NCBI GenBank assembly: GCA_903835655.1
Contig: CAILNT010000112.1
Location: forward strand, 54,569 to 118,568
Origin: an uncultured Pseudomonadota bacterium
GTDB lineage: Bacteria; Pseudomonadota; Gammaproteobacteria; Burkholderiales; Thiobacillaceae
DNA: 64,000 bases
Direction: 5' to 3'
Part shown: positions 43,688-52,616 of the stretch, in pieces
Position numbering within the stretch: position 1 is the first letter of the stretch
Layout: every line of letters begins with the position of its first letter
Translations under genes and position numbers: made by a program
The notes under the pieces: model-generated
What the model was told of the DNA's origin: nothing
Seen by the model: only the letters and a program-made list of their open reading frames with translations
Databases searched by the model: none

Positions 43688-44350
43688 ATGCCTGAACTCT
43701 CCCTCCTCGCCGCTTTTCTCACCGGCTTGTTGGGAGGTGCGCACTGCGTCGGCATGTGCGGCGGCATCGTCGCGGCGATGTCCTGGCAGGAAGGGGGGCG
43801 CCAGCCATTCTCGTTCCATCTGGCCTACAGCAGCGGGCGCATCGCCAGCTATGCGGCGGCGGGGGCGCTGGCCGGCCTGATCGGTTCGGCGGCATTTCTT
43901 TCCGCCACGCTCTATCCCTTGCAACAGGGGCTCTACCTCCTGGCGCAACTCATCCTGATCCTCCTGGGCCTGTATCTCGCGGGGCTGGATCGCAGCGTTT
44001 TGCTGCTGGAACGGGTGGGTGGCGTGCTGTGGCGCAGGGTGCAGCCGTGGCTGGCGCGGGTGATGCCGATCCGCAGCCTGCCTCAAGCCCTGGCCGCCGG
44101 CGCGCTCTGGGGCTGGTTGCCGTGCGGGTTGGTCTACAGCGTCCTGGTTTCCGCCCTGGCCGCGGGCGGGGCAGGGCGGGGCGCCCTGCTCTTGCTGCTG
44201 TTCGGTCTGGGTACCCTGCCGAACCTGCTGCTCATGGGCTGGGCGGCGGATTCGCTGCGGCAACTGGTGCGCCGGGTCTGGGTGAAGCGGGCCGCCGGCC
44301 TGGGTGTGGCGTCGCTCGGGGTCTGGGGACTGGTACAGCTCTGGCGCTGA
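43688..44350 (+). CDS. TauE/SafE (DsbD-like) family transmembrane protein
   Basis: 220 residues, six membrane helices. FLTGLLGGAHCVGMCGGIVA at the N-terminus and ALWGWLPCGLVYSVLVSALA near residue 140 form the paired motif (HCxGMCGG and WxPCGLVYS) of the subgroup annotated as sulfite exporter TauE/SafE, which often sits beside cytochrome oxidase or copper genes. The cysteines suggest thiol or copper handling rather than sulfite export; this is inference. It follows the small cytochrome by 44 bases. Confidence 0.8.
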   Translation: MPELSLLAAFLTGLLGGAHCVGMCGGIVAAMSWQEGGRQPFSFHLAYSSGRIASYAAAGALAGLIGSAAFLSATLYPLQQGLYLLAQLILILLGLYLAGLDRSVLLLERVGGVLWRRVQPWLARVMPIRSLPQALAAGALWGWLPCGLVYSVLVSALAAGGAGRGALLLLLFGLGTLPNLLLMGWAADSLRQLVRRVWVKRAAGLGVASLGVWGLVQLWR

Positions 44351-44422
44351 CTGCGGCCACGAGTCCGCGTTTGTGGCAACGCCATTATTTCACGCTAGAC
44401 TCGTTCCTTTGCCCTGATCCGG

Positions 44423-45775
44423 ATGCGCCAGATGACCCCCCAGGAGATCGTATTCGAACTCGACAAGCATATCGTCGGCCAGGATGCAGCCAAGCGCGCC
44501 TGCGCCATTGCGCTGCGCAACCGCTGGCGACGCATGCAGGTCGAGGGCACGCTGCGCCAGGAGATCACGCCCAAGAACATCCTCATGATCGGCCCCACCG
44601 GCGTGGGCAAGACCGAGATCGCGCGGCGCCTGGCGCGGCTGTCCGGGGCGCCGTTTATCAAGGTGGAGGCGACCAAGTTCACCGAGGTGGGCTATGTTGG
44701 CAAAGATGTCGACAGCATCATCCGTGACCTGGTCGAGATCGCGATCAAGCAGGCGCGTGAGGACGCGACCCGGGAGGTGGCTGCGGCCGCACGTGTGGCC
44801 GCCGAGGAACGCATCCTCGATGCGCTCCTGCCCGGCGTGCGCGAGGACCGGGAATTCGAGCAGGCCGCGGTCGGAACGGGCGAAGGCGATAAGCCGGCGC
44901 ACTCGGCCACCCGGCAGAAATTCCGCAAGTTGTTGCGCGAAGGGCAGTTAAACGACAAGGAAATCGAGCTCGACCTGGCCGCCGCCACCTCGCACATGGA
45001 GATCTTCGCACCTCCCGGCATGGAAGACCTCACCAGTCAACTCCAGGGCATGTTCCAGAACCTGGGCAAGCACCGCACCCAGAGGAAGAAATTGAGGATA
45101 GGCGAAGCCCTCAAGCTCCTGGGCGAGGAGGAGGCTGGAAAGCTGGTAAACGAGGAAGAGTTGAAGCTGGCGGCGCTGCGCAACGTCGAGTCCAACGGCA
45201 TCGTATTTCTCGACGAAGTGGACAAGATCGCGGGGCGCGAGGCCCAGGGCGCGGACGTCTCCCGCCAGGGCGTGCAACGCGACCTGCTGCCGCTGGTGGA
45301 AGGCTCGACCGTGTCCACCAAGTTTGGCATGGTCAGGACCGACCACATCCTGTTCATCGCCAGCGGCGCCTTCCATCTGGCGAAGCCATCCGATCTCATT
45401 CCGGAGTTGCAGGGCCGCTTCCCGATACGGGTGGAACTAAAGTCCCTGACCGTGGCGGATTTCGAACGCATTCTGACCGGCACGGATGCCTGCCTCACCC
45501 GGCAATACCAGGCCTTGATGGAAACCGAAGGCGTGCAACTGGAATTCACCCCGGAGGCCGTTCATCGCCTGGCTGAGATCGCCTGGAGCGTGAACGAACG
45601 CACCGAGAACATCGGTGCGCGCCGCCTCTACACGGTGATGGAGCGCCTGCTCGACGATCTTTCCTTCGATGCCGACCGCCGCGGTGGCGAACTGCTTTCG
45701 ATCGATGCCGCCTATGTCGATGCCCGGTTGAAAGAGCTGGCGGCTAGCGAGGATCTGGCGCGCTACGTGCTGTAA
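44423..45775 (+). CDS. hslU: ATP-dependent protease ATPase subunit HslU
   Basis: 450 residues, full length. N-terminal [20 protein letters not shown], Walker [18 protein letters not shown], pore-loop region [18 protein letters not shown], the intermediate I-domain and Walker [14 protein letters not shown] are present, as is the HslV-binding C-terminus SEDLARYVL. HslU is an AAA+ unfoldase that feeds the HslV peptidase. The start MRQMTPQE at 44423 matches the family; MTPQE at 44432 is possible. The usual upstream partner hslV is not in this window. Confidence 0.96.
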   Translation: MRQMTPQEIVFELDKHIVGQDAAKRACAIALRNRWRRMQVEGTLRQEITPKNILMIGPTGVGKTEIARRLARLSGAPFIKVEATKFTEVGYVGKDVDSIIRDLVEIAIKQAREDATREVAAAARVAAEERILDALLPGVREDREFEQAAVGTGEGDKPAHSATRQKFRKLLREGQLNDKEIELDLAAATSHMEIFAPPGMEDLTSQLQGMFQNLGKHRTQRKKLRIGEALKLLGEEEAGKLVNEEELKLAALRNVESNGIVFLDEVDKIAGREAQGADVSRQGVQRDLLPLVEGSTVSTKFGMVRTDHILFIASGAFHLAKPSDLIPELQGRFPIRVELKSLTVADFERILTGTDACLTRQYQALMETEGVQLEFTPEAVHRLAEIAWSVNERTENIGARRLYTVMERLLDDLSFDADRRGGELLSIDAAYVDARLKELAASEDLARYVL

Positions 45776-45840
45776 TGCGGGTGGAGACTGAATGACAGAT
45801 TAAACTGCCGTGCGCAACTTCCACATCCCATGAGGCACGA

Positions 45841-46740
45841 TTGAACTCCTTCCTGCTGTTCTGCAAGTCCTATGCCGGCGACCTGAAGCGTATTCAGCGG
45901 CTTTGGGCGAGTGTCGAGCGGTTCAATCGCGACCGGATCCCCCTTCACATCAGCGTGCCCGAGGCGGATCGCGCCTTGTTCGAAAGTACGATCGGCACCC
46001 CGGACGGCTTGGTCTGGGTGAGCGACGAAGATATCGTTCGCGCCAACCCGCGTGCCGATCTGGCCCACTATCGAGCCTGGGACGGACGCCTGTCGCAGCA
46101 GGTGGTGAAGAGCGAGTTCTGGCGCCATGCGGGTTGCGACAATTACCTCTGCCTGGATTCGGAGAGCGAATTCATCCGGGATTTTTATCTCTCCGACTTT
46201 CTGCATCCGGATGGACATCCTTATACGGTCATGCATCAGGCCAAAGAGTTGTTGCAACTTGCCGCCAACAAAGAGATTTCACGAATCCAGGACGATTACC
46301 ATCGCGACTGCGCTTTGCTCAAATCGGTATTCTCTCGACAGGGACCGGATTACGACTTCGGCCCCACGCCGGTGGTCTGGTCAACCAAAGTCTGGCGCGA
46401 CCTGGATGAGCAGTATCTAAAGCCCAAGGGCATCACGCTTTGGGATGCGGTTCAGGAAAAACCCAGCGAGCTGCGCTGGTATGGCGAGGCACTGCTGCAT
46501 TTTCACAGCATTCCACTGCTACCCATCGAGCCACTGTTTCGTGTCTATCATTACAATTGGCAATGGCACGCACTACGTCGTCTGGGTGAGCGCGTGGGGA
46601 CGCTACGCAGCGAGTACTTGGGTGTATTGCACCAATCGAGCTGGCAATACGAGTGGGATGCCGGAGAACAGGCACGGCGGAAATCCTGGCCTTCACGTCT
46701 GGTCCGCTCGATCAGAGCCTATCTGGCTCGTTTTCGATGA
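45841..46740 (+). CDS. DUF6492-type putative glycosyltransferase
   Basis: 299 residues, no membrane segment. FLLFCKSYAGDLKRIQRLWA at the N-terminus, LSQQVVKSEFWRHAGCDNYL and CLDSESEFIRDF (a DSE motif in place of DxD) resemble the DUF6492 family of GT-A-like enzymes in surface-glycan loci. The start is TTG at 45841, with GAGG seven bases upstream. It opens the surface-glycan region. Acceptor and donor are unknown. Confidence 0.65.
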   Translation: MNSFLLFCKSYAGDLKRIQRLWASVERFNRDRIPLHISVPEADRALFESTIGTPDGLVWVSDEDIVRANPRADLAHYRAWDGRLSQQVVKSEFWRHAGCDNYLCLDSESEFIRDFYLSDFLHPDGHPYTVMHQAKELLQLAANKEISRIQDDYHRDCALLKSVFSRQGPDYDFGPTPVVWSTKVWRDLDEQYLKPKGITLWDAVQEKPSELRWYGEALLHFHSIPLLPIEPLFRVYHYNWQWHALRRLGERVGTLRSEYLGVLHQSSWQYEWDAGEQARRKSWPSRLVRSIRAYLARFR

Positions 46741-46801
46741 ACACTGCCCTCTGGCTGGACATCGTCTTGCTTTGCTACAACAGACCGGAATCGACCAACT
46801 G

Positions 46802-47572
46802 TCAGGTTTGATACTGCTTACCAAGGTAGTCGAGCTGGCGCGCGCCAGAAAGTTCCTGATATCCGTCAACGAGAAAGCAATTATATATACCCCATGTTGC
46901 AGCATGCAGCATCACCAGTCTCTTTTCAATATTGACGTCTTTGTCATGGTTGGCATATGTCTGATATCTGTATATATGCCTGGTCTCCTGCCAGCAGCAA
47001 AGAAATGCCTCGATGGCCAAAGCACTGGTGATTTTATGGTCTTGATGGTCTCTCTCTTGATCAAGATTCTCATCCGTTACATGCAGATAATTTCCACCTC
47101 GCGAACGATGCTCAATAAATATTCTCGTCAGATTTTCGACCAACTCCACTTTGTCATAAGAGAATTGACCATCCACAGAGGTAATTCTCTTGCCACTATC
47201 TGAAACGAGTTCTGATAAATAGGTCCATCGATCGCCCTTCCTGAGCAGTCCATCCGGAAGCATGAGATTGTACATGTATAAATTATTTACTTTGGTCGGC
47301 GCATGCTTGGAATTCAGTCTGTCGACCCTCACCTTCTTCTGCAGTCTACTAACCAGGAACGTTAGCGCCACCTCGTGGCCATGATGCCGTAAATACCAAT
47401 AAGCATCTGGTTTCCCTTCTTGATATCCCTTGTTGTCATCACCGGCCGTAAGAACAATGATGACCACAGGCTGATTGTTGGCCACAGCATCAGCCAGCGA
47501 TTTGAACATGAATAGCTCAACATCATCCGGATGCGCAACGACAAAGTAATGTGTAGGCTTAAGAAAGAACAT
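46802..47572 (-). CDS. PIG-L family deacetylase
   Basis: 256 residues. VVAHPDDVELFMFKSLADA carries the AHPDDxE zinc-binding motif near residue 12, and DHQDHKITSALAIEAFL near 178 supplies the later histidine. The LmbE/PIG-L family removes acetyl groups from N-acetylglucosamine-type sugars. Codon use is AT-richer than in neighbouring genes. Its start overlaps the end of the pyruvyltransferase-like gene by 14 bases, so the two are one transcript. Probably modifies a surface glycan. Confidence 0.8.
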   Translation of the reverse strand: MFFLKPTHYFVVAHPDDVELFMFKSLADAVANNQPVVIIVLTAGDDNKGYQEGKPDAYWYLRHHGHEVALTFLVSRLQKKVRVDRLNSKHAPTKVNNLYMYNLMLPDGLLRKGDRWTYLSELVSDSGKRITSVDGQFSYDKVELVENLTRIFIEHRSRGGNYLHVTDENLDQERDHQDHKITSALAIEAFLCCWQETRHIYRYQTYANHDKDVNIEKRLVMLHAATWGIYNCFLVDGYQELSGARQLDYLGKQYQT

Positions 47573-48473
47573 GATTCGAAAACGCGTTTAATGCACTGTG
47601 CATTGCGGATTTTAAGTCGCAAAAAAGTTGATCATCAGAAATGGCCGGCTCTACAGTTTTTACAGTATTCAGGAGTATCTTGGAGCACAAATCAATCTCA
47701 CTTTCTCCATGAACGGCATATCTTTTATTTATCCACCTGTCTGGCCCTATGCCAAAAGAACTACTTTTGCACTTCACGTAATTTCCCACCCTTTGCCAGA
47801 CAGGGATGCTACGAGTATGCAGCCACGGCAACAAGACAGGCTCATATCTCAAATTGATGGACGCACACCAATCGTGCCATTTGAATGATGACCTTGCAAT
47901 CGGGGGTGTGGCCGCCAGGATCCACGGTATTCTATACATGTCCGCGATGATTGCGCCATGGAGTGACTCTGCAATCACCAGTTCAGAGCTCGACACGTCA
48001 TTGCAGATATCCTCCAAAGAAGACATCGGTGTTCTGTAATGAATTCCGGCTCTGGAGCAAACCTCGCCCCAGTCTGCGTTCATGGCGCTCAGATAGTGAG
48101 GCAGAAATGTGATTTTGCCACTTACTTTTTTCGCTGGCTGGATATCATATAGATCCTGAATAAGGATGGCGGGATCAGTTATTGCGAGTTTTTTATCGAG
48201 CCCGAGAGACTTCGCAGTAAGTGGTCCGCGCACGAACCAGAACTGATAGGAATTGATGTTGGGTATGTTCAGATGCTCAAATCCTGATCCAGTTCCCAAT
48301 ACGTGCACTTTCGAGTAGCTGGTGGTGTCGTAATCCAGGATGGAGCCGATGCCTAGTATTGCCTCACCCTTTGCGACACTCTTAGGGTCGCAACCCAATA
48401 CCGTAGACCAATACGTAGAATTTAGTTCGTCCCCGAAGTTCGCTATCTCCGATTTCCAATAAACTATATCCAT
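47559..48473 (-). CDS. Polysaccharide pyruvyl transferase family protein
   Basis: 304 residues. NFGDELNSTYWSTVLG near the start, GTGSGFEHL, FWFVRGPLTAKSLG, ITDPAILIQDLY and SSELVIAESLHGAIIADMYR are characteristic of this GT-B-like family, which adds pyruvate ketals to sugars. ATG at 48473 is preceded by GGAGGAG, a strong ribosome site; an upstream TTG would overlap it. AT-rich relative to the surroundings. Cotranscribed with the PIG-L gene. Confidence 0.8.
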   Translation of the reverse strand: MDIVYWKSEIANFGDELNSTYWSTVLGCDPKSVAKGEAILGIGSILDYDTTSYSKVHVLGTGSGFEHLNIPNINSYQFWFVRGPLTAKSLGLDKKLAITDPAILIQDLYDIQPAKKVSGKITFLPHYLSAMNADWGEVCSRAGIHYRTPMSSLEDICNDVSSSELVIAESLHGAIIADMYRIPWILAATPPIARSSFKWHDWCASINLRYEPVLLPWLHTRSIPVWQRVGNYVKCKSSSFGIGPDRWINKRYAVHGESEIDLCSKILLNTVKTVEPAISDDQLFCDLKSAMHSALNAFSNHVLS

Positions 48474-48525
48474 AATCTCCTCCAAGTGCTTCGGTATTCT
48501 AACTGTTCATGGCCGTAGGTCGCCC

Positions 48526-48690
48526 CCGCTCATGCAAGCCGTGCCATGCACGGTTCCCTCACTGATGGAACTACCAGCCAACCGACCAGGTCGCCAGAAT
48601 AGGTCGGCCAAGTCTCTGGCTGCCCCAACCCCTCTCCCGCCTGCGGGCGAGGGGAGCGTCGTGTGTCGCTACGCAATTTGCACGGTAACG
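48526..48690. repeat. Dispersed element, long copy c
   Basis: From 48541 it follows the same order as the copy at 18605-18790: GTGCCATGCACGG, TTCCCTCACTGATGGAACTA, CCAGCCAACCGACC, CCAAGTCTCTGGCTGCCCCA, then a CCTCTCCCGC/GCGGGCGAGG hairpin near 48630 and GTCGTGTGTCGCT. Roughly 85 percent of positions agree over 130 bases by eye. It fills the gap between the pyruvyltransferase-like and GNAT-like genes; no gene is seen here. Confidence 0.8.
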
Positions 48691-49590
48691 TCATGGGGTA
48701 TCACGATTATTGTCGTTAAATATATTTAAAAAGCCGCGTAGCGCCACAAGAAAAGACGGGCGTTTCCGATAAGATGCTCCTGTGTAGGTCGTCGTCTCTT
48801 GTCCGTTAAATCTCTTCTTGTATTCCAGATTCCCGCCGAGCAAAAAAAGGTTCTTCATGCCACTCGAAATTAATTTCTTTATTGTGTGGTGATATAACAC
48901 GGACCCCAATGAGTAACTTGCGAACTCTGGATTGTAAGTTATATTCTCAAGAAAGGCATTGTTCTTTGTGCAGGATAGAAACAAAATGGCCCCGATGGTC
49001 TCTGGTAAATAGAGGACGTAAGCCTCGGTGATGTGCGACTTTAATACGTACTCGGCGGGCGATATCGTGCTGTGGTCGGTGTTGTACCTGTCTTTTTTAA
49101 AGGCATGAAATGTGTCGACTATTTCTTGGGTTAATTCTTCGGCTGGCACCCTTCGTATCTCATAGGTGCCGAAATCTTTAATGATTTTTTTTGGGTACCA
49201 CTTCGTGTTGTAGCGAGTTTTATTGGATAATGTCTTGTCGAATTCCTCGATGGAGCTCGGTAGGTTGATGTGCCAGTGTGGCCCCGGTGCGATGTTATCG
49301 ATCCTGGTCTGGCAATGTTTGACCTCTATTTTGAAGGTGAACTTGTATCGCCGGAAGCAAAAATCAATGAAATCTCTTGCCAAGACTTCGTCTATATCCA
49401 TCATGTACATGCCGAGGTACAACTTCGACCACCTGCGATGAACTGGAATGTAGTGTTCTACGTCGGAGCCTGAGATTTTGTATAGATCGAAATTCGTTCC
49501 GTAAAGAATGTCAAAACGATTGAAAATCACGTCCGGCACAACATTTTTCCGCAGAATGGCTGGCTTGTCGTTCTCTATTTTAATTATCAT
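48691..49590 (-). CDS. GNAT/FemAB-like putative acyl- or aminoacyltransferase
   Basis: 299 residues. The middle (KTRYNTKWYPKKIIKDFGTY, then VPAEELTQEIVDTFHAFKKD) and the C-terminal segment ASYSLGSVLYHHTIKKLISS followed by GMKNLFLLGGN resemble BioF2-like/FemAB GNAT proteins found in polysaccharide clusters. I cannot name a substrate. ATG at 49590 is used; TTG at 49599 is also open. AT-rich, consistent with foreign origin. The 3' end abuts repeat copy c. Confidence 0.6.
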   Translation of the reverse strand: MIIKIENDKPAILRKNVVPDVIFNRFDILYGTNFDLYKISGSDVEHYIPVHRRWSKLYLGMYMMDIDEVLARDFIDFCFRRYKFTFKIEVKHCQTRIDNIAPGPHWHINLPSSIEEFDKTLSNKTRYNTKWYPKKIIKDFGTYEIRRVPAEELTQEIVDTFHAFKKDRYNTDHSTISPAEYVLKSHITEAYVLYLPETIGAILFLSCTKNNAFLENITYNPEFASYSLGSVLYHHTIKKLISSGMKNLFLLGGNLEYKKRFNGQETTTYTGASYRKRPSFLVALRGFLNIFNDNNRDTP

Positions 49591-49635
49591 ATTTCGCAAT
49601 TACTCACATGCCTGGCATAGCTTGCGGACAGGCTA

Positions 49636-51012
49636 TCATTGGCTGCCTCTTGTACATGCAGCGCCTCGGCAAAGAAGAACCACTCCGTGATAGTCATGTA
49701 CCAGTTTTCCCATAGTCCGGTCTTCGTTCTCCGAGATCAGAAAGCCATTGGAGAACATGTCTCTGGGTAATAGTATTATGGGACCCGGACTGCGGTCGAT
49801 ATCGATAATCGTCGTTACAGAGATGCCTATCCATGCCCTATCGCTACTGTAAAGCGGATAACCTTTGGTGCGTTGCTCCATATCGTGCGCGATCGCCGCG
49901 AGGTCTGGGCGGAAGCGGTGGGTGTAAGCTGGGAACAGCCATAGGGCCGCCACGAGTTTCAACGCTATTGCGAAGTAGGCTCCGCGTATCACCAGTGTGC
50001 GAGTGCTGGCGCTCCAATCCAGCCGCGCGGCTACAGCCAAAGCGATCAGACCGTAGATAGGCAGGACGTAACGATGTGAGCTCTGGGGTGCCAGCCAGTA
50101 GGGTAGAAAATTCAGGAACCCTATCGCCGCCGCCAATCGCACGTTCGGATTCCGCCACCAGATATCCTGCCTGCCTTCGCGCCAGCGCAACCACAATAGG
50201 ATTGCGGACCAGGGCAGGAGGTTGACGAGCATCTTCGCAGGGAATTCGGTCAGTTGCCCCAGATATGCAACTGCCCCCACACCCTGCAACTTTTCTGCAA
50301 TATCGTGCGCCATGCCTGTTCCTGCGACCGTTCCGGCATGTCCGATCCGATACCAGACCAGCGGAACGCAGAGAGTCAGAATCTGTACTACCCAGAAGAG
50401 GGGGGAGCGCAAGCGGACCCATCCCCGCTCCATCCAGAGGGAAATCGCCAATGCCACTCCGTAGAACACGAAGGCCGTCAGCGCCTTCGTCAAGAAGCCG
50501 GCCATCACTGCCAGCGCAGCGAAGATCAGCCAGGAAACACGGCCCTCTCTGACCCAGAGCCAGGCGCAGAGCATGGATGCCAGGGCGAAAAAAGCGAACA
50601 GCGCGTCGCTGTATGCGAGCCAGCCGTAATAAAGAAGAATATCCCCGAAGGTGATGAACACCAGGGCCGCCAACGCACCTCGCTCCGGGTTCTTCCATAT
50701 GCGCTGAGCGGCGAAGCCGACGAGCAGGCCCGAGCCTATGGTAGCGAGGGCCGATACCAGTCGCGCCGCGATCAGGACATGATCCCAGCCAAGGCCGAGG
50801 CTAAAGAACAAGATCAGCCAATTGATGAGTGGCGGGCGCCCGTAGGCACTCCCGTAAAGGGAGGCATAAAGAAAATGCCCTTGTGCCCACATCTCGTAGG
50901 CTCCCAGCGTATAGACAGCCTCTTCCCCCGTATATTGGACGCTGAATAGCGTAATGAGGTACGTCAGGCTAGCCAATACGAACAACAGCCAATATCGCTG
51001 CGTCTCAGTCAT
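49636..51012 (-). CDS. GT39/ArnT-like membrane glycosyltransferase
   Basis: 458 residues with about 11 membrane helices. The first periplasmic loop has FSVQYTGEEAVYTLGAYEMW, where the acidic residues occupy the catalytic position of PMT/ArnT enzymes, and YGRPPLINWLILFFSLGLGW follows. Family members move sugars from polyprenyl phosphate to lipid A or glycans in the periplasm. ATG 51012 overlaps the end of gtrB by eight bases, so it should act on the sugar that GtrB loads. The C-terminal domain after residue 380 is soluble and AT-richer. Confidence 0.82.
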   Translation of the reverse strand: MTETQRYWLLFVLASLTYLITLFSVQYTGEEAVYTLGAYEMWAQGHFLYASLYGSAYGRPPLINWLILFFSLGLGWDHVLIAARLVSALATIGSGLLVGFAAQRIWKNPERGALAALVFITFGDILLYYGWLAYSDALFAFFALASMLCAWLWVREGRVSWLIFAALAVMAGFLTKALTAFVFYGVALAISLWMERGWVRLRSPLFWVVQILTLCVPLVWYRIGHAGTVAGTGMAHDIAEKLQGVGAVAYLGQLTEFPAKMLVNLLPWSAILLWLRWREGRQDIWWRNPNVRLAAAIGFLNFLPYWLAPQSSHRYVLPIYGLIALAVAARLDWSASTRTLVIRGAYFAIALKLVAALWLFPAYTHRFRPDLAAIAHDMEQRTKGYPLYSSDRAWIGISVTTIIDIDRSPGPIILLPRDMFSNGFLISENEDRTMGKLVHDYHGVVLLCRGAACTRGSQ

Positions 51013-51967
51013 GGGCGTCGTCCCCCTGCATGCGGGTAGACCGGTCCACCTTGCGCACGAGGTAGATGGGCCGTTGCTTGCTTTCTTCATATACCCGGCC
51101 CAGATATTCGCCCATCACTCCGAGTGCCATCAACTGCACACCCCCCAGGAAGAGCGTCACGACCATCAGTGTCGGATAGCCACGAACGGCATCGCCGAAT
51201 ATCAGGGTGGCGGCGATAATTTTGACCGCATAGATGAAGGCGCACAGGGAGACGATGAAACCAAGATAGGAGGAGAGGCGAAGGGGTACTGTGCTGAAGG
51301 AGGTGACACCCTCCAGGGCGAAGTTCCAGAGCCTCCAGTAATTGAACTTGGTCTTGCCAGAAAGGCGGGGATCGCGCCGATAGAGAACCTCCGTGGTTCG
51401 AAATCCGACCCAGGCAAACAGACCCTTCATGAAACGGCGGCGTTCTGGCAACTGTTTCAGGGCATCGAGCACTGGACGAGACAGCAGTCTGAAGTCCCCC
51501 GTGTCGCGGGGAATTTCGAGGTCGCTCAGCTTGTTGATGCTGCGGTAAAAAACATGTGCCGTAACACGCTTCAAAAACCCTTCGCCTTCACGGACCCCAC
51601 GGACGGCGTTCACCACGTCATAGCCCTCGCGCCACTTTTTCAACATGAGAGGGACCAGTTCCGGAGGGTCCTGAAGATCCGCGTCAAGTGGGATAGCCAC
51701 CTGGCCCCTGGCATGGTCCAACCCCGCAGTCAGAGCGGCTTCCTTGCCGAAATTTCTTGCCAGGTCCACGACCACGACTCGATCATCCTGGGCACGCAAG
51801 GCTTCCAGGCGGATGAGCGTATCGTCGCGACTACCGTCATTGACGCACACCAGTTCCCAGGACTCACCAACGGCATCGAGACACTGCCGAATGCGTTGGT
51901 ACAGGGGGGCAATATTCCCGGCCTCGTCATGCATGGGCACGACCAGGGAAACGGTGGGTGCATCCAT
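51005..51967 (-). CDS. GtrB-like polyprenyl-phosphate glycosyltransferase
   Basis: 320 residues. A GT2 domain (VSLVVPMHDEAGNIAPLYQR, CVNDGSRDDTL, PLDADLQDPPELVPLM with the DAD metal site) is followed by two C-terminal membrane helices (SSYLGFIVSLCAFIYAVKII and GGVQLMALGVMGEYLGRVYE). It loads a sugar onto undecaprenyl phosphate on the inner face. ATG 51967 (MDAPTVSL) is chosen. Divergent from the GtrA-like gene, with overlapping control regions. Confidence 0.88.
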   Translation of the reverse strand: MDAPTVSLVVPMHDEAGNIAPLYQRIRQCLDAVGESWELVCVNDGSRDDTLIRLEALRAQDDRVVVVDLARNFGKEAALTAGLDHARGQVAIPLDADLQDPPELVPLMLKKWREGYDVVNAVRGVREGEGFLKRVTAHVFYRSINKLSDLEIPRDTGDFRLLSRPVLDALKQLPERRRFMKGLFAWVGFRTTEVLYRRDPRLSGKTKFNYWRLWNFALEGVTSFSTVPLRLSSYLGFIVSLCAFIYAVKIIAATLIFGDAVRGYPTLMVVTLFLGGVQLMALGVMGEYLGRVYEESKQRPIYLVRKVDRSTRMQGDDAHD

Positions 51968-51997
51968 TGCCGGACTCTGAATTTGGGTGGCGGTCAG

Positions 51998-52003
51998 TAT
52001 AAT
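51998..52003 (+). promoter_or_regulatory. TATAAT box between gtrB and gtrA
   Basis: A perfect -10 hexamer lies 52 bases before the GtrA-like start; no good -35 is seen at 16-18 bases. On the minus strand the same spot reads ATTATACT, so it may serve both divergent genes. Confidence 0.35.
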
Positions 52004-52054
52004 GCCATGCACACTTTGTTGTTCCATGAAGTTCCCCCAGACGTAGGCCTTGCC

Positions 52055-52477
52055 ATGACCACATTGAAACGCGAAGCAATCATCTTCGCCCTGGCGGGCA
52101 CAGCCGGCTTCCTGGTGGATGCGAGCACAGTGTTGACATTAAGCAATCTCGCCGCTTTCGATCTCGTAAGCGCAAAACTCGTGGGCTTCGCTGTGGCGGT
52201 GACTGTCACCTGGATCATCAACCGCAACGTCACCTTCGCCCATCGAAAGGACGAACGTCTCTTGCGTGAATGGACAAGATACGTATCCGCGAATAGTTTC
52301 GGAGGCCTGATCAATAACGGAATTTACATGCTGCTGGTGTTCACTTGGGCCTTGCCGGCCCGCTATCCGGTACTGGCCGTGGCTGCCGGTTCTCTCGCGG
52401 GCATGATGTTTAATTTCGTATCCTCTCGCTGCTACGTCTTCGTCGGTGAGAGCGTCAAGCCGCAAGTAGCCCCCTAG
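52055..52477 (+). CDS. GtrA-like membrane protein (putative flippase)
   Basis: 140 residues, four membrane helices. FALAGTAGFLVDASTVLTL, VAVTVTWIINRNVTFAHRKD and GSLAGMMFNFVSSRCYVF are GtrA family motifs. It is thought to flip polyprenyl-linked sugar across the inner membrane. With GtrB and the GT39 enzyme it makes a Gtr-type glycan-modifying set, though gtrA is transcribed away from the other two here. ATG 52055 is preferred over ATG 52004. Confidence 0.85.
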   Translation: MTTLKREAIIFALAGTAGFLVDASTVLTLSNLAAFDLVSAKLVGFAVAVTVTWIINRNVTFAHRKDERLLREWTRYVSANSFGGLINNGIYMLLVFTWALPARYPVLAVAAGSLAGMMFNFVSSRCYVFVGESVKPQVAP

Positions 52478-52510
52478 GGAGCCGCTGGTTTATTCGACTT
52501 CGTTCATGGC

Positions 52511-52567
52511 TCGACAGGCTCAACACGAACGGAATCAAAGGGTTGCCGTTCCTGTTGAGCCTGTCGA
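52511..52567. repeat. Long inverted repeat of the TCGACAGGCTCA type
   Basis: Arms TCGACAGGCTCAACACGAAC+GG (52511-52532) and CCGTTCCTGTTGAGCCTGTC+GA (52546-52567) pair at 21 of 22 positions around a 13-base loop. This is a well-known dispersed palindrome of Proteobacteria (CTTCGACAGGCTCAGG). It lies between the gtrA-like and glycosyltransferase genes and could act as a terminator or a mobile REP-like unit. Confidence 0.75.
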
Positions 52568-52616
52568 AGGAATTAATCCGTGGTTACCTAGGCTTTGATT
52601 TGACGATGGGTGTATT

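Noticed and set aside
50954..52054. Long plus-strand ORF leading into the GtrA-like protein
   Set aside because: The first 367 codons are antisense to gtrB and the GT39 gene; only the part from 52055 has GtrA features.
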